The notes beneath the pieces are model-generated. The model was not told where the DNA came from and ran no database searches. It worked only from the letters and a program-made list of their open reading frames with translations. This document shows positions 17,341 through 26,012 of a DNA stretch of 64,000 nucleotides, piece by piece. Origin of the DNA: Alphaproteobacteria bacterium (GTDB lineage Bacteria > Pseudomonadota > Alphaproteobacteria > Sphingomonadales > Kordiimonadaceae). The position numbers were made by a program, and so were the translations under genes. Position 1 is the stretch's first letter; every line of letters begins with the position of its first letter. The stretch is from positions 1 through 64,000 of the forward strand of contig JAJFIS010000033.1 of assembly GCA_021774735.1 (NCBI GenBank), in the 5' to 3' direction.

Positions 17341-18077
17341 TGGTTGCCCTCGCTTATAGTTGAACTGGTAGCATTTGTATCATCTGCCACGACACCCTCA
17401 GCTGCGGTTTCAGCTTTTACTCGGGCTTCCACATAAGCCAGCATTTTACTTGCTCGCTCACTGATAGTTGCTGGTACATCTGTTGCTAGGGCGAGCGAAG
17501 TATATTTCGCCATAGCGTCATCCAACAGGCCCTCTTCCACGTCAATCAGCGCCAGAAGTTCTGTTGCTGAATGGTGCCAAGGTTTGCCAATACCACTAAG
17601 CAGACTTAACCTTCCGCGCGCTGCTGCATAGTCAGACTTTTGCACATAGATCATTGCTGTTTGTATTTGCGCAAGCCCCTTCAGGTCTGGGTCGCCGCCC
17701 GCTTGCGCTGCAATAGCGTCAAAGGCTGCGATAGCGCCGTCCATGTCACCCGCATCCAATTTTGCTGCTGCTAATTGCATACCCGCTAGGCTGCCATAGC
17801 CACCTTTTAAGGCGCTAACGCCGTCAGTCCATATAACCACCGGATCCTTTGCGGCATCTTTTGCTGCGTCAACCACTGCTTGGTAGGTCGTGCTGGCTTC
17901 TTCTTGTGTGGTTTTAAGATACTCGTCCCAGCCTTGCCTTCCGGCCACCACCAAAACGACCGTCACAGCTACACCGATTATATATTTGCCGTAAGATTTC
18001 CATAGCGCTGTCAGCTGCTCTTTGCGCAGCTCATCGTCAACCTCTTGGATCATTGCGTCATTATTAGGGTCTGACAC
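17337..18077 (-). CDS. YfgM-like membrane-anchored TPR protein
   Basis: A 246-residue protein with a cytoplasmic N-terminal segment rich in Glu/Asp (VDDELRKEQLTALWKSYGKY), one membrane helix (IIGVAVTVVLVVAGRQGW, about 34-51), and a periplasmic helical-repeat region. That architecture equals the TPR_21/YfgM family, an ancillary factor of the Sec translocon and periplasmic chaperones in E. coli. It begins the transcription unit yfgM-bamB-der-ctaA and overlaps the bamB-like gene by four bases. Assignment rests on architecture plus gene order; primary sequence similarity to YfgM is modest. Confidence 0.8.
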   Translation of the reverse strand: MSDPNNDAMIQEVDDELRKEQLTALWKSYGKYIIGVAVTVVLVVAGRQGWDEYLKTTQEEASTTYQAVVDAAKDAAKDPVVIWTDGVSALKGGYGSLAGMQLAAAKLDAGDMDGAIAAFDAIAAQAGGDPDLKGLAQIQTAMIYVQKSDYAAARGRLSLLSGIGKPWHHSATELLALIDVEEGLLDDAMAKYTSLALATDVPATISERASKMLAYVEARVKAETAAEGVVADDTNATSSTISEGNQ

Positions 18078-18236
18078 CTGTTAACTCCTAAATATTATTC
18101 TTAGCGAATTTTCTTCTAATTTGGCCGGTACCATAGACAAAGGTCTTGTGCAAAGCAAACACGAAGGCAGCATTTATACGCTTATTTGCATTAGTTTTTG
18201 CGGCAAAATTCAGGCAAGGCCATTTTGAAGGCAAAT

Positions 18237-19085
18237 TTAATTCTTTTTCATCTTATATGTATGGTCATCACTGGGGAATTTACGGGCGCGAACATCCGCT
18301 GCATATTGCTCAATTGCGGCCGCGATACCCGTGCCAATTTCGGCGTAACGCTTGACAAATTTCGGGTTGAAAGAAAATAAACCAAGCATATCTTCGGTGA
18401 CCAATATTTGACCGTCGCACTCAGCCGATGCCCCAATACCAATGATTGGGTTGGAAACTTCCTTGCTTAATTTGACCGCCAAAGGCTCTGCCACCCCTTC
18501 CAAAACTGTTGCAAAAGCGCCCGCCGCTGCGATTGCGTGGGCATCATCAATGATAGGCTGCCATTCATCTTCACTGCGCCCGTGGGCACCGTAACCCCCA
18601 TAAACATTCACGCTTTGTGGCCTAAGCCCCACATGGCCAAGCACCGGAATACCGCGCTCGACGAGAAACTTGACGGTGTCCGCCATCTCTTTGCCGCCTT
18701 CCAGCTTAACTGCACCGGCACCGGTTTCTTGCAAAACGCGGGCGCAATTCCGGAAGGCTTGCTCACGAGATTCTTCATAAGTGCCAAAGGGCATATCCAT
18801 AACCACCAAGGCCTTACGCGCCCCCCGCATAACCGCTTTACCGTGTGCAATCATCATATCCAGCGTAACGCCCACAGTGGATTCCATACCGTAAAGCACC
18901 ATACCAACCGAATCACCAACCAACAGAAAATCGCAGTAGTCATCAAGTCGCGCCGCCATGGGGGTAATATAAGCGGTCAGCGATACAATAGGCTCCTTGC
19001 CTTTGCGCAGGGCTATGTCGCGCGCGGTACGACGGCGCACAACAGGCGATAACTTGATATCTTCATTTTTATTGGTCGTTGACAT
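18237..19085 (-). CDS. panB: 3-methyl-2-oxobutanoate hydroxymethyltransferase
   Basis: Transfers a hydroxymethyl group from methylenetetrahydrofolate to 2-oxoisovalerate, the first committed step of pantothenate and coenzyme A synthesis. The 282-residue TIM-barrel protein has the metal-binding DSVGMVLYG, the DMPFGTYE loop, the KLEGG motif, and [11 protein letters not shown]. It also has the catalytic Glu region FATVLEGV and [14 protein letters not shown]. The ATG at 19085 has AGGAAG six bases upstream. panC is not adjacent. It lies 160 bases before the yfgM-bamB-der group on the same strand. Confidence 0.97.
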   Translation of the reverse strand: MSTTNKNEDIKLSPVVRRRTARDIALRKGKEPIVSLTAYITPMAARLDDYCDFLLVGDSVGMVLYGMESTVGVTLDMMIAHGKAVMRGARKALVVMDMPFGTYEESREQAFRNCARVLQETGAGAVKLEGGKEMADTVKFLVERGIPVLGHVGLRPQSVNVYGGYGAHGRSEDEWQPIIDDAHAIAAAGAFATVLEGVAEPLAVKLSKEVSNPIIGIGASAECDGQILVTEDMLGLFSFNPKFVKRYAEIGTGIAAAIEQYAADVRARKFPSDDHTYKMKKN

Positions 19086-19173
19086 AAGGGCTTCCTAGTC
19101 GAATTACAGAATATTCCCTCCCCTGTAACATGAGGGCCCAAGCGAGACAACGCACTAACGACAAGTTGATAGT

Positions 19174-19563
19174 TTAGCTGGACGAGGAAGGGACGCTGAC
19201 CAGAACTCCGTCGCCGTCATAAGTGCGGCCTGTGACCAGCATATACATGACATAAAGCGAATGAAGGGCATCCAAAACAAGCAGGAAAATACCCAACATC
19301 ACCAAGTTTGGTTCTTGGGCGGAAAATATTAGGTAAAAACTGCTGATGAATAAGCCGAGATCAATAAGACCATGCAACCAGTTTTTCAGATAAAAATGAT
19401 GTAGGCCTAACACCCCAAAAACGCCACACAGGCTAAGCGCAACACCAAAGCTTTTATTGCTCATAGGCGGCGCGATTGAGGCAAATTCATATCCACAATT
19501 ACGACATGAAGGCCGGCCATATATAACCTCAGCGCCACATGCCCGACAAAATTTATCTGCCAT
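19174..19563 (-). CDS. Zinc-ribbon plus TM2-like membrane protein A
   Basis: A 129-residue membrane protein. Residues 6-23 form a short zinc ribbon (CRACG ... CRNCG). Then come three to four hydrophobic segments, the first pair containing GVFGVLGLHHFYLKNWLHGLIDL, the G-x-H-x-F-Y motif of TM2 domains. The ATG at 19563 has AGGAGA eight bases upstream. The next gene upstream encodes a second protein with the same order of domains, so this looks like a divergent paralogue pair separated by a terminator. Function is unknown; TM2/zinc-ribbon proteins are widespread and uncharacterised. Confidence 0.75.
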   Translation of the reverse strand: MADKFCRACGAEVIYGRPSCRNCGYEFASIAPPMSNKSFGVALSLCGVFGVLGLHHFYLKNWLHGLIDLGLFISSFYLIFSAQEPNLVMLGIFLLVLDALHSLYVMYMLVTGRTYDGDGVLVSVPSSSS

Positions 19564-19588
19564 TATCACATCTCCTGCTCATGCGAAC

Positions 19589-19610
19589 AAAAGGGGCCTA
19601 AACCCCTTTT
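19589..19610 (-). terminator. Intrinsic terminator between the TM2 genes
   Basis: Perfect 8-bp stem AAAAGGGG/CCCCTTTT with a 6-base loop, 22 bases after the stop codon of the upstream TM2 gene. It also precedes the ribosome site of the downstream one, so read-through may be limited. Confidence 0.7.
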
Positions 19611-19631
19611 ATAATCATATTCTCGAAATAT

Positions 19632-19928
19632 TTAAGACTTGATTGGCTTGCCTTCACCGTCGGTGAAGTTGCCAATAGCAATGACGATAAAGTCAATCAA
19701 CGTCCAAATTCCAAGGCCGCCCAATGTTAGCAGCATTAAAATTCCTGTACCAATCTTACCAACAAAAAAGCGGTGAACACCAATTCCACCTAGGAAAAAG
19801 CACAGTAATAATGTTGCAACATAGCTTTTTTCTGACCGGTCACCCATCTGCGGTGCGCCGCAATTCGGACAAGCCGCTGCATTTTCTGCAACTTCTTTTC
19901 CGCAAGCCGTACAATGAACCATTGTCAT
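19632..19928 (-). CDS. Zinc-ribbon plus TM2-domain membrane protein B
   Basis: A 98-residue protein: zinc ribbon CTACG ... CPNCG (residues 6-23), then a canonical TM2 domain (LLLCFFLGGIGVHRFFVGKIGTG to LGIWTLIDFIVI) of two membrane helices. The ATG at 19928 with AGGGG seven bases upstream is preferred to the longer frame reaching 19970. It is closer to the TM2 consensus than its neighbour at 19174. Location in the inner membrane is predicted; function is unknown. Confidence 0.78.
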   Translation of the reverse strand: MTMVHCTACGKEVAENAAACPNCGAPQMGDRSEKSYVATLLLCFFLGGIGVHRFFVGKIGTGILMLLTLGGLGIWTLIDFIVIAIGNFTDGEGKPIKS

Positions 19929-20027
19929 AAAATAACCCCTCTCTATATTTAAAAAAATAGACTGCCGCACGAGGCTGTTGAAATCAACAAGTTTCGAATT
20001 CTATGTTGGTCATGCGACGGCTAAATT

Positions 20028-20300
20028 CTATGAAATATGGTAGTTTTTCTTATCGAGCAGAAAAACAAGATTGCCATTGTTAAGGGCCGACTGCTTGACA
20101 GCCCCTATCTTTTCGGTAGCCTTTTGCGAGCGAATATTATCCTCCCCAATATCGAAATAGACCTTGTCCAAATATAGAAAAATATACTCTAATAATAGCT
20201 GCTTAATCTGCCCATTAGTCGGCGTTCCCCAATGATCACGGCTAATGAACGTGAAGCCAAGTCGAACCGACCTATTCTTTTCATCAAACCCATAGTGAGC
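20028..20300 (-). pseudogene. GNAT acetyltransferase, 5'-truncated at an IS element
   Basis: About 90 C-terminal residues of a RimJ/RimL-like N-acetyltransferase are readable (AHYGFDEKNRSVRLGFTF ... WGTPTNGQIKQLLLEYIF ... EDNIRSQKATEKIGAVKQ), including the acetyl-CoA-binding N-x-x-S-x-x-A-x-E-K-x-G-A motif. The reading frame runs without a start into the left end of the IS3-family element at 20301. The missing N-terminal half is not found on the far side of the element, so the gene is not merely interrupted but has lost its 5' part. An open frame continues into IS sequence to 20438 but has no sensible protein there. Confidence 0.8.
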
Positions 20301-20361
20301 TGGTCCTAAAAAACTGTACAGTCTGCTAAGGTGTATCCGACCATTGAATCGGAGACATAAA

Positions 20362-20643
20362 ATGACAAAACGACGCACACTTACGACCGCCTTTAAGAAG
20401 AAAGTAGCGCTAGCTGCTTTGCGCGGTGATAAAAGCATTCAAGAGTTGGGGGCTCATTATGAGGTCCATCCCCAGCAGATCAGCACATGGAAGCGCCAGG
20501 TGATTGATAGTCTAGACAGTGTATTTGATAGCAAGTCTGACAAACGTAAACGTGATGTTGACGCAGAGGTTAAGGACCTGCACGCTAAGATAGGGGAGCT
20601 GACTATGGTCAACAGTTTTTTGGAAAGCGTACTGAAGAAATGA
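20362..20643 (+). CDS. IS3-family transposase OrfA
   Basis: A 93-residue DNA-binding subunit: an N-terminal helix-turn-helix (residues 8-50, TTAFKKKVALAALRGDKSIQ and HPQQISTWKRQ) and a C-terminal leucine-zipper-like coiled coil (AEVKDLHAKIGELTMVNSFL). The ATG at 20362 follows GGAG. The stop codon overlaps the start of orfB as ATGA. No slippery heptamer is obvious at the junction, so OrfB may be made by coupled re-initiation rather than the frameshifting common in this family. Confidence 0.88.
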   Translation: MTKRRTLTTAFKKKVALAALRGDKSIQELGAHYEVHPQQISTWKRQVIDSLDSVFDSKSDKRKRDVDAEVKDLHAKIGELTMVNSFLESVLKK

Positions 20644-21506
20644 GTCATAGTGAGCGCAAAGCGATGGTGAAGTCTGTGCCTGATGGCCTCAGCATAGCCA
20701 AGCAGTGTAAGGTTCTGCGTATCAGCCGCAGCAGTTTTTATTACCAGCCTAAAGCAGCGTCCGCTGAGACACTGGCTATCATGAACCGCATGGATGCGCT
20801 ATTTATGGCTTATCCTTTCTTTGGAAGCAGGCAAATAACGAATTGCTTGCAGCGAGAAGGCATCTCTATCGGCAGGCACCGTGTGCGGCGTCTGATGCGG
20901 GTTATGGGTCTACAGGCGATCTACCGCAAGCCGCGAACCAGTGACCCTCATCCCCAGCATAAGATTTACCCGTACCTTCTGCGGAAGTTGCCCATCACCA
21001 AGGCTAATCACGTCTGGTGCGCGGACATCACGTATATTCCGATGCAGAAAGGCTTTCTTTATCTGGTTGCGGTGATGGATTGGGCGACAAGGCATGTGCT
21101 GTCTTGGCGCCTGTCTAACACCATGGATGCTGACTTTTGCGTTGAGGCGCTCAAAGAGGCAATTGATACATATGGTCCGCCAAAGATATTTAATACTGAT
21201 CAAGGAAGTCAGTTTACCTGCGGCGCTTTTATTGAGGTTCTGACGGATGCAGAGGTGGCTATATCAATGGATGGGCGCGGTCGCTACCTTGACAATATCT
21301 TTATTGAGCGCCTATGGCGCAGCCTCAAATATGAAGCCATTTACCTCACCGAAATGAGTGATGGCTTCAAGGCAAGACGCGTGATTGACGACTGGATGAA
21401 ATTTTATAATACGGTTCGTCCGCATTCATCGCTTGACGGAGCCACCCCGCATGAGGCTTACTGGCAATCACGAAACGAGATTGAAATACTAGAACTGGCA
21501 GCATAA
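20640..21506 (+). CDS. IS3-family transposase OrfB (DDE integrase)
   Basis: A 288-residue catalytic subunit with an HTH_21 region (about 60-100, RQITNCLQREGISIGRHRVRRLM) and an rve integrase core. The DDE triad is visible as the Asp in WCADITYIP, the Asp in FNTDQGSQFT, and the Glu in DNIFIERLWRSLKYE, with the conserved Lys seven residues downstream. It ends in the usual NTVRPHSSLDGATPHEAYW. The protein is full length and should be active if expressed. Confidence 0.92.
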   Translation: MSHSERKAMVKSVPDGLSIAKQCKVLRISRSSFYYQPKAASAETLAIMNRMDALFMAYPFFGSRQITNCLQREGISIGRHRVRRLMRVMGLQAIYRKPRTSDPHPQHKIYPYLLRKLPITKANHVWCADITYIPMQKGFLYLVAVMDWATRHVLSWRLSNTMDADFCVEALKEAIDTYGPPKIFNTDQGSQFTCGAFIEVLTDAEVAISMDGRGRYLDNIFIERLWRSLKYEAIYLTEMSDGFKARRVIDDWMKFYNTVRPHSSLDGATPHEAYWQSRNEIEILELAA

Positions 21507-21727
21507 CATAAAATGGATACACCTTAATTTAGCTGCCAACCTGTCCAAACAAACAGGACCACCTCACATCTAGGGCAGTCTAATTCATATAAGTTATTAA
21601 AATATAAACTCGGCTTGGTTTGGCCGAAGGTGTTAGGTATTTCAAAATGGAGCAATTTGGGAGTTAACTAAAGAGAGCTTGACCTCAACTTTAGGGTTTA
21701 TTTTAAGTGGCTACTAAGCGCGGGTTA

Positions 21728-22297
21728 TTAACAAGCCATTTTTTGGGTTTCAGCGCCAAGGTTGGCGTAGAGGAAGGTTCTTACGTCGGCAAAATGGTCA
21801 GTGTCATCAGCGTGTAGGCGCACTTGTGACCATGTTTCGTCGCCAATGCTTGCCCCTTGGGGGATGAAAGCAATGTGTGGGCGGCGATATTGACGCGCAA
21901 GGGCAAGCTCACCTGCAGTGCCTTTGCAGCCCGGCAGGAAGATAATGACGTTTGATGTCAGCACATTAATATGATTGCGGCTGGTAATATCGGTTGGGGT
22001 ATCACCAATGGTTAAATGGGTCATGATGGGCATTTCAACATAGTCATTCGGGTAATCGGCTCGCACTTCATTACCGCAGAGGGTCTCACTTGGAATAATA
22101 CCGAGCGATAGCCCCTTGCGATTTGTGGTCTCAACAAAGGCTTTTGCTGTAACTTCCATAAGTCCTTTGCCGCCGCCGGTTAGCAAGTGCCAACCTTCTT
22201 CAGCAATAAATTTGCCTATTTCTTCTGCTCGCTCGCTATATTGGGTACTTGTTCCAGACCCCATGACACCAACAATGGGTCTCCGCCATACACTCAT
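21728..22297 (-). CDS. LOG-family / TIGR00725-like nucleotide-binding protein
   Basis: A 189-residue Rossmann-fold protein of the lysine-decarboxylase-like LOG/DprA superfamily. It has GVMGSGTS near the start, the LLTGGGKGLMEVTAKAF glycine loop (a variant of GGGxxGLM) and the PGCKGTAGELALA motif, corresponding to the PGGxGTxxE signature with the first Gly replaced by Cys. LOG proteins release cytokinin bases from nucleotides; this divergent branch has no known substrate. ATG 22297 is preferred; GTG 22318 would add seven residues. The 166 bases between this gene's end and the IS contain no gene. Confidence 0.75.
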   Translation of the reverse strand: MSVWRRPIVGVMGSGTSTQYSERAEEIGKFIAEEGWHLLTGGGKGLMEVTAKAFVETTNRKGLSLGIIPSETLCGNEVRADYPNDYVEMPIMTHLTIGDTPTDITSRNHINVLTSNVIIFLPGCKGTAGELALARQYRRPHIAFIPQGASIGDETWSQVRLHADDTDHFADVRTFLYANLGAETQKMAC

Positions 22298-22497
22298 AAT
22301 TTGTCCCGTAATCTTCACTTTTATATATAGTTAATATCTTAGGCTGAAAACTGAATTGAATCCAAGTCCGCAACTTTATTATTCGCAGATTTTCAACCTT
22401 TTCCCATGCTTTCCATTGTAATTATAGCGCACCAGCATTAAGTAGCGATTAACGAGAAGAATAATTGTGTGATAATTATCGGTTGTAGGAGTTTTTG

Positions 22498-23352
22498 GTG
22501 CAGGAAGGCCGCGAATCAGTGAAAAAGAAATTAGGATTGGCACTTGGCGGCGGCGCGGGGCTTGGCTGGGCTCATATTGGGGTCATCCAGCGCTTGCAAG
22601 AAGAAGGCATTGCCCCTGATGTGATCTCCGGCTGTTCCATTGGTTCTATCGTTGGTGCCTGCTATGCTGCACAGCGGATGGATGACCTCGAAGATATAGC
22701 CCGCTCGATAAAGTTAAAAGACATGCTCTCAATGGCCGAATTTGGCTGGGGCAAAGGTGCGGTGCTGGGTGGCAGTAAGATTGAAAAGATTCTAAGGGAT
22801 CATTTTCATCATGACTTGATTGAGCAAATGCTCATTCCCTTCGGTGCGGTGGCCGCTGACCTTTATGATGGTAAGGCGCGTAACTTTACCAGCGGTGAGG
22901 TGGTGCATGCCTTGCGCGCAAGCAGTGCAGTTCCCGGGATATTAGAGCCGGTTATTGACCGTGATACTGGTCATTTTCTCGTGGACGGCGGCACTGTGGA
23001 GCCTGTACCGGTGAAGTTATGCCGTGAACTTGGCGCCGATGTGGTGATCGCAGTTGACCTGCAAGGGGACTATACCGCGCGCGTTGAAAACCTTGGTATT
23101 AGCGAAGATAAGGCGAAATATATTGGCAAGTCGGTGCGTATTGCCCGCGCGAGCTTGAGCTTAACTTTGCATGCGCTGGGGCAAGCCAAAATGAAGATGG
23201 ACGGTGCAGATATTATTATAACGCCAAAACTTGGCCATGTGGACGCGGTAGATTTCACCCGTGCGGACGAGCTTATTGATATTGGTTGGCAGTCAGCAAA
23301 TGTTGCTATGGATGGAATTGTCGAGCAATTAGAAGCGGCAATGGCTGCCTAA
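22498..23352 (+). CDS. Patatin-like phospholipase, RssA/YchK family
   Basis: A 284-residue putative serine acylhydrolase. It has the oxyanion-hole loop LALGGGAGLGWAHIGVI, the nucleophile motif GCSIGS (GxSxG, about residue 48), and the catalytic-dyad Asp in FLVDGGTVEPVPV. The start is taken as GTG 22498 because AGGAG lies six bases upstream. Upstream are short palindromes (GATAATTATC, 22471-22480). The gene converges on the acyl-CoA dehydrogenase gene with a 10-base gap. Substrate and location (probably cytoplasmic, peripheral membrane) are not shown by the sequence. Confidence 0.9.
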   Translation: MQEGRESVKKKLGLALGGGAGLGWAHIGVIQRLQEEGIAPDVISGCSIGSIVGACYAAQRMDDLEDIARSIKLKDMLSMAEFGWGKGAVLGGSKIEKILRDHFHHDLIEQMLIPFGAVAADLYDGKARNFTSGEVVHALRASSAVPGILEPVIDRDTGHFLVDGGTVEPVPVKLCRELGADVVIAVDLQGDYTARVENLGISEDKAKYIGKSVRIARASLSLTLHALGQAKMKMDGADIIITPKLGHVDAVDFTRADELIDIGWQSANVAMDGIVEQLEAAMAA

Positions 23353-23362
23353 CTGCAATAGA

Positions 23363-24490
23363 TTAAAGCTGCCGCGCAATCACAAGGCGCTGAATATCGC
23401 TGGTGCCCTCATAAATTTGGCAGACGCGCACATCGCGGTATATTTTCTCGACCGGATATTCGCTTAAATAACCATAGCCACCAAGGGTTTGGATGGCGGC
23501 TGAGCATATATCTTCTGCGGTTTCAGACGCGAAAAGCTTAGCCATGCAGGCTTCTTTCAAGCAGGGTTTACCAGCATCTTTTAACTGTGCAGCATTTATC
23601 ACCATCAATTCAGCGGCTTCCAGTTTTGTCGCCATGTCCGCAAGGCGAAAGCCCACCGCTTGGTGCTGCATGATGGGTTTATCGAATGTGATGCGTTCTT
23701 TGGCGTAGCTGATGGCATAATCAAGCGCGGCGCGGGCCATACCAACCGACTGAGCCGCGATGCCTATGCGGCCACTTTCCAAATTCATCAGGGCAATTTT
23801 ATAACCTTCGCCCTCAGTGCCAAGCAGGCAGGAGCTATCAATTTCCATGTCTTGGAAGGTAATTTGGCAAGTGTCCGAGCTTTTCTGGCCGAGCTTTTCT
23901 TCCGTTACTGCGACGATATAGCCCTTGGTGTCGGTGGGAACCAAGAAGGCTGAAATGCCTTTTTTGCCAGCATCCGGGTCGGTAACGGCAAAGACAATGG
24001 CAACACTGGCGATACGGCCGGAGGTGATGAATTGCTTGGTGCCGTTTAAAACCCACCCGCTATTGGTACGCTCGGCTCTGGTTTTTAAATCTGAGGCATC
24101 AGAGCCAGCTTGGGGTTCGGTTAAGCAGAAAGCACCAATCATCTCACCGCGAGCAAGGGATTTTAGATATGTTTCGCGCTGTTCATCGCTGCCGCAGCCG
24201 AGAATAGCCGCACAAACGGGGGCGTTGTTGACACTCATTAGGGTGGACAAGCCACCATCACCACCGGCGATTTCCATCAGGGCAAGTGCATAGGAGACAT
24301 AGTCGGTGCCAGCGCCGTCCCATTGCTCGGGCACCGTCATGCCCATCAGGCCAAGCGCCCCCATTTGGTTAAGGAATTCCGTTGGTATTTGGCCCGCTTT
24401 TTCCCATTCTTTGGCTTTTGGGGCAATTTCGTCACGGGCAAAAGCCCGTGCCATATCGCGAATCATCACCTGTTCTTCGCTTAATTGCAT
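23363..24490 (-). CDS. Acyl-CoA dehydrogenase
   Basis: FAD-dependent alpha,beta-dehydrogenation of acyl-CoA, with electrons passed to ETF. The 375-residue protein has the N-terminal helical domain, the FAD/substrate motif CLTEPQAGSDASDLKT, LNGTKQFITSG, and the C-terminal block YPVEKIYRDVRVCQIYEGTSDIQR. The Glu in QIYEGTS is in the position of the catalytic base of short- and medium-chain enzymes. It lies 10 bases after the thiolase gene. The pair suggests degradation of short-chain or branched acyl-CoA, but the chain length cannot be read. Confidence 0.95.
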   Translation of the reverse strand: MQLSEEQVMIRDMARAFARDEIAPKAKEWEKAGQIPTEFLNQMGALGLMGMTVPEQWDGAGTDYVSYALALMEIAGGDGGLSTLMSVNNAPVCAAILGCGSDEQRETYLKSLARGEMIGAFCLTEPQAGSDASDLKTRAERTNSGWVLNGTKQFITSGRIASVAIVFAVTDPDAGKKGISAFLVPTDTKGYIVAVTEEKLGQKSSDTCQITFQDMEIDSSCLLGTEGEGYKIALMNLESGRIGIAAQSVGMARAALDYAISYAKERITFDKPIMQHQAVGFRLADMATKLEAAELMVINAAQLKDAGKPCLKEACMAKLFASETAEDICSAAIQTLGGYGYLSEYPVEKIYRDVRVCQIYEGTSDIQRLVIARQL

Positions 24491-24500
24491 TGCATCTATC

Positions 24501-25685
24501 CTAATCTAGCATTTCGATGCACATGGCAGTGGCTTCACCGCCGCCAATGCAGAGGGTGCCGAGACCTTTTTTAAGGCCGCGAGTGCGCAGTGCGTTGATG
24601 AGGGTTACCATTATACGCGCACCAGAGGCTCCGATGGGGTGACCAAGCGCACAAGCGCCGCCGTTTACATTCACTTTGGCGTGGTCGAGGCCAAATTCTC
24701 GCATCGCAGCCATGGCGACAACGGCGAAAGCTTCATTCACTTCGAACAGGTCAATATCATCCACGGTCCAGCCTGCTTTATCGAGCACCTTGGTAATAGC
24801 TTTCACGGGGGCCGTGGTGAACCATTCAGGCGCTTGGGCGTGGGTTGCTTGGGCGCGGATAACGGCGATAGGCTTCAAGCCCTGCGCTTCAGCGTCTGCG
24901 CGCCGCATCATAACCAGTGCAGCAGCCCCGTCTGATATGGAGCTGGCATTTGCCGCTGTGATAGAGCCATCCTTTTTGAAAGCAGGGCGAAGGGTTGGTA
25001 TTTTGTCAAAGCGGGCTTTGCCGGGTTGCTCGTCGGTATCAATCATAGTGTCGCCGCGCCGTGATTTGATGGTCACAGGGGCAATTTCATCCTTGAAGTC
25101 GCCGTCTGCGATGGCCCGTTGGGCGCGCTTTAACGATTCGATAGCGTAAGCGTCTTGTTCTTCGCGGGTGAACTGGTAATGTTCGGCGCAATTTTCGGCG
25201 TAAACCCCCATAGGCTCACCGCCATAAGCATCGGTTAGGCCGTCGTAGGCCATCGAATCTATCAGCTGTGTCGAGCCATATTTTACGCCGGTGCGGCTGG
25301 CTGGCATTACGTGTGGTGCAAGGGTCATGCTTTCCATGCCGCCTGCAATAACCATGTCGGCGCTACCCGCAGCCAGCGCATCACGGGCTTGCATCATGGC
25401 TTTCATGCCGGAGCCACACATTTTATTAATTGTAACAGCACCGGTTTTATCCTTTAGGCCTGCTTTGCGCATGGCTTGGCGCGCTGGTGCTTGGCCTTGG
25501 CCCGCTGGCAGGCAACAGCCCATAATGGCTTCATCAATTTTGCCCACGTCAATACCAGCATCTTCAACCGCAGCTTTGATGGCAGTGGCACCCAAATCTG
25601 AGGCGGTAACTGTGGCAAAGTCTCCAAGAAGTCCAGCCATTGGTGTGCGCGCCATGCCGACGATTACAACAGAATTTTGTTCCAT
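24501..25685 (-). CDS. Acetyl-CoA C-acyltransferase (thiolase)
   Basis: Condenses or cleaves acetoacetyl-CoA or 3-ketoacyl-CoA. The 394-residue protein has the nucleophilic Cys in NKMCGSGMKA (about 89), the NEAFA motif, the His of GGACALGHPIGASGAR, and the acid/base Cys in GTLCIGGGEA. The sequence is of the AtoB/PhaA type. The start at 25685 is preceded by GGAGAG. First gene of a two-gene unit with the acyl-CoA dehydrogenase, consistent with beta-oxidation; a PHB role is less likely since no phaB or phaC is adjacent. Confidence 0.94.
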   Translation of the reverse strand: MEQNSVVIVGMARTPMAGLLGDFATVTASDLGATAIKAAVEDAGIDVGKIDEAIMGCCLPAGQGQAPARQAMRKAGLKDKTGAVTINKMCGSGMKAMMQARDALAAGSADMVIAGGMESMTLAPHVMPASRTGVKYGSTQLIDSMAYDGLTDAYGGEPMGVYAENCAEHYQFTREEQDAYAIESLKRAQRAIADGDFKDEIAPVTIKSRRGDTMIDTDEQPGKARFDKIPTLRPAFKKDGSITAANASSISDGAAALVMMRRADAEAQGLKPIAVIRAQATHAQAPEWFTTAPVKAITKVLDKAGWTVDDIDLFEVNEAFAVVAMAAMREFGLDHAKVNVNGGACALGHPIGASGARIMVTLINALRTRGLKKGLGTLCIGGGEATAMCIEMLD

Positions 25686-25835
25686 TTTTCTCTCCAAGGT
25701 TTAGATCAATGCGAAGGCATCAGATTTTTTTTATAATATGAAGGTTGATTTAATGCAGAAAAGGGTGTTTTACAAGCTGTGTTGCACCAAATTAGGTCTA
25801 CAAAATATAACCTTTAGCAAATTAGGGCTTTGACA

Positions 25836-26012
25836 ATGAATACACGTATCGGATTTTTTCTAATGATCGGGCTTTTTGTAGGATTTTTAATAGGCGTTTT
25901 AACCACCATAGTTACAATGATTTTTGGCACTTTATTAGGTGGTGCCATTGGTTTTGCTCTTGGTTTTATGCTCGATAAAAAAGCCAGTGGTGATAGCGAG
26001 CCAGACGCTTAA
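25836..26012 (+). CDS. Small membrane protein with two glycine-rich helices
   Basis: A 58-residue protein: two hydrophobic helices with regularly spaced Gly (GFFLMIGLFVGFLIGVL and GTLLGGAIGFALGFMLD) and a short charged C-terminus. The glycine spacing resembles glycine-zipper membrane proteins. The ATG at 25836 follows AGGG. Its last four bases overlap the convergent sterol desaturase gene. Not recognised; function unknown. Confidence 0.6.
   Translation: MNTRIGFFLMIGLFVGFLIGVLTTIVTMIFGTLLGGAIGFALGFMLDKKASGDSEPDA

Larger units (their letters stand above)
20301..21561 (+). mobile_element. IS3-family insertion sequence, about 1.26 kb
   Basis: Two overlapping transposase genes lie between imperfect inverted ends. 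The outer ends are TGGTCCT (20301-20307) and AGGACCA (21555-21561); similarity continues outward as GTGAG-N-TGGTCCT on both sides. An inner 12-bp block, TAAGGTGTATCC (20327-20338), is matched exactly inverted at 21515-21526. The left terminal segment is 9 bases shorter than the right. No direct target duplication is evident (AGC on the left, CCT on the right). Together with the truncated acetyltransferase this suggests an adjacent deletion after insertion. Both transposase frames are intact. Confidence 0.85.

Noticed and set aside
20640-20660. Programmed -1 frameshift between IS3 orfA and orfB
   Set aside because: No A6G-type slippery heptamer is visible; the ATGA overlap suggests re-initiation instead.
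21679-21705. MerR-type promoter (TTGACCTCAAC...) near the LOG gene
   Set aside because: Only one half of the dyad is present, the spacing to a -10 is unclear, and no MerR-family gene is adjacent. It may be a remnant of DNA lost with the IS insertion.
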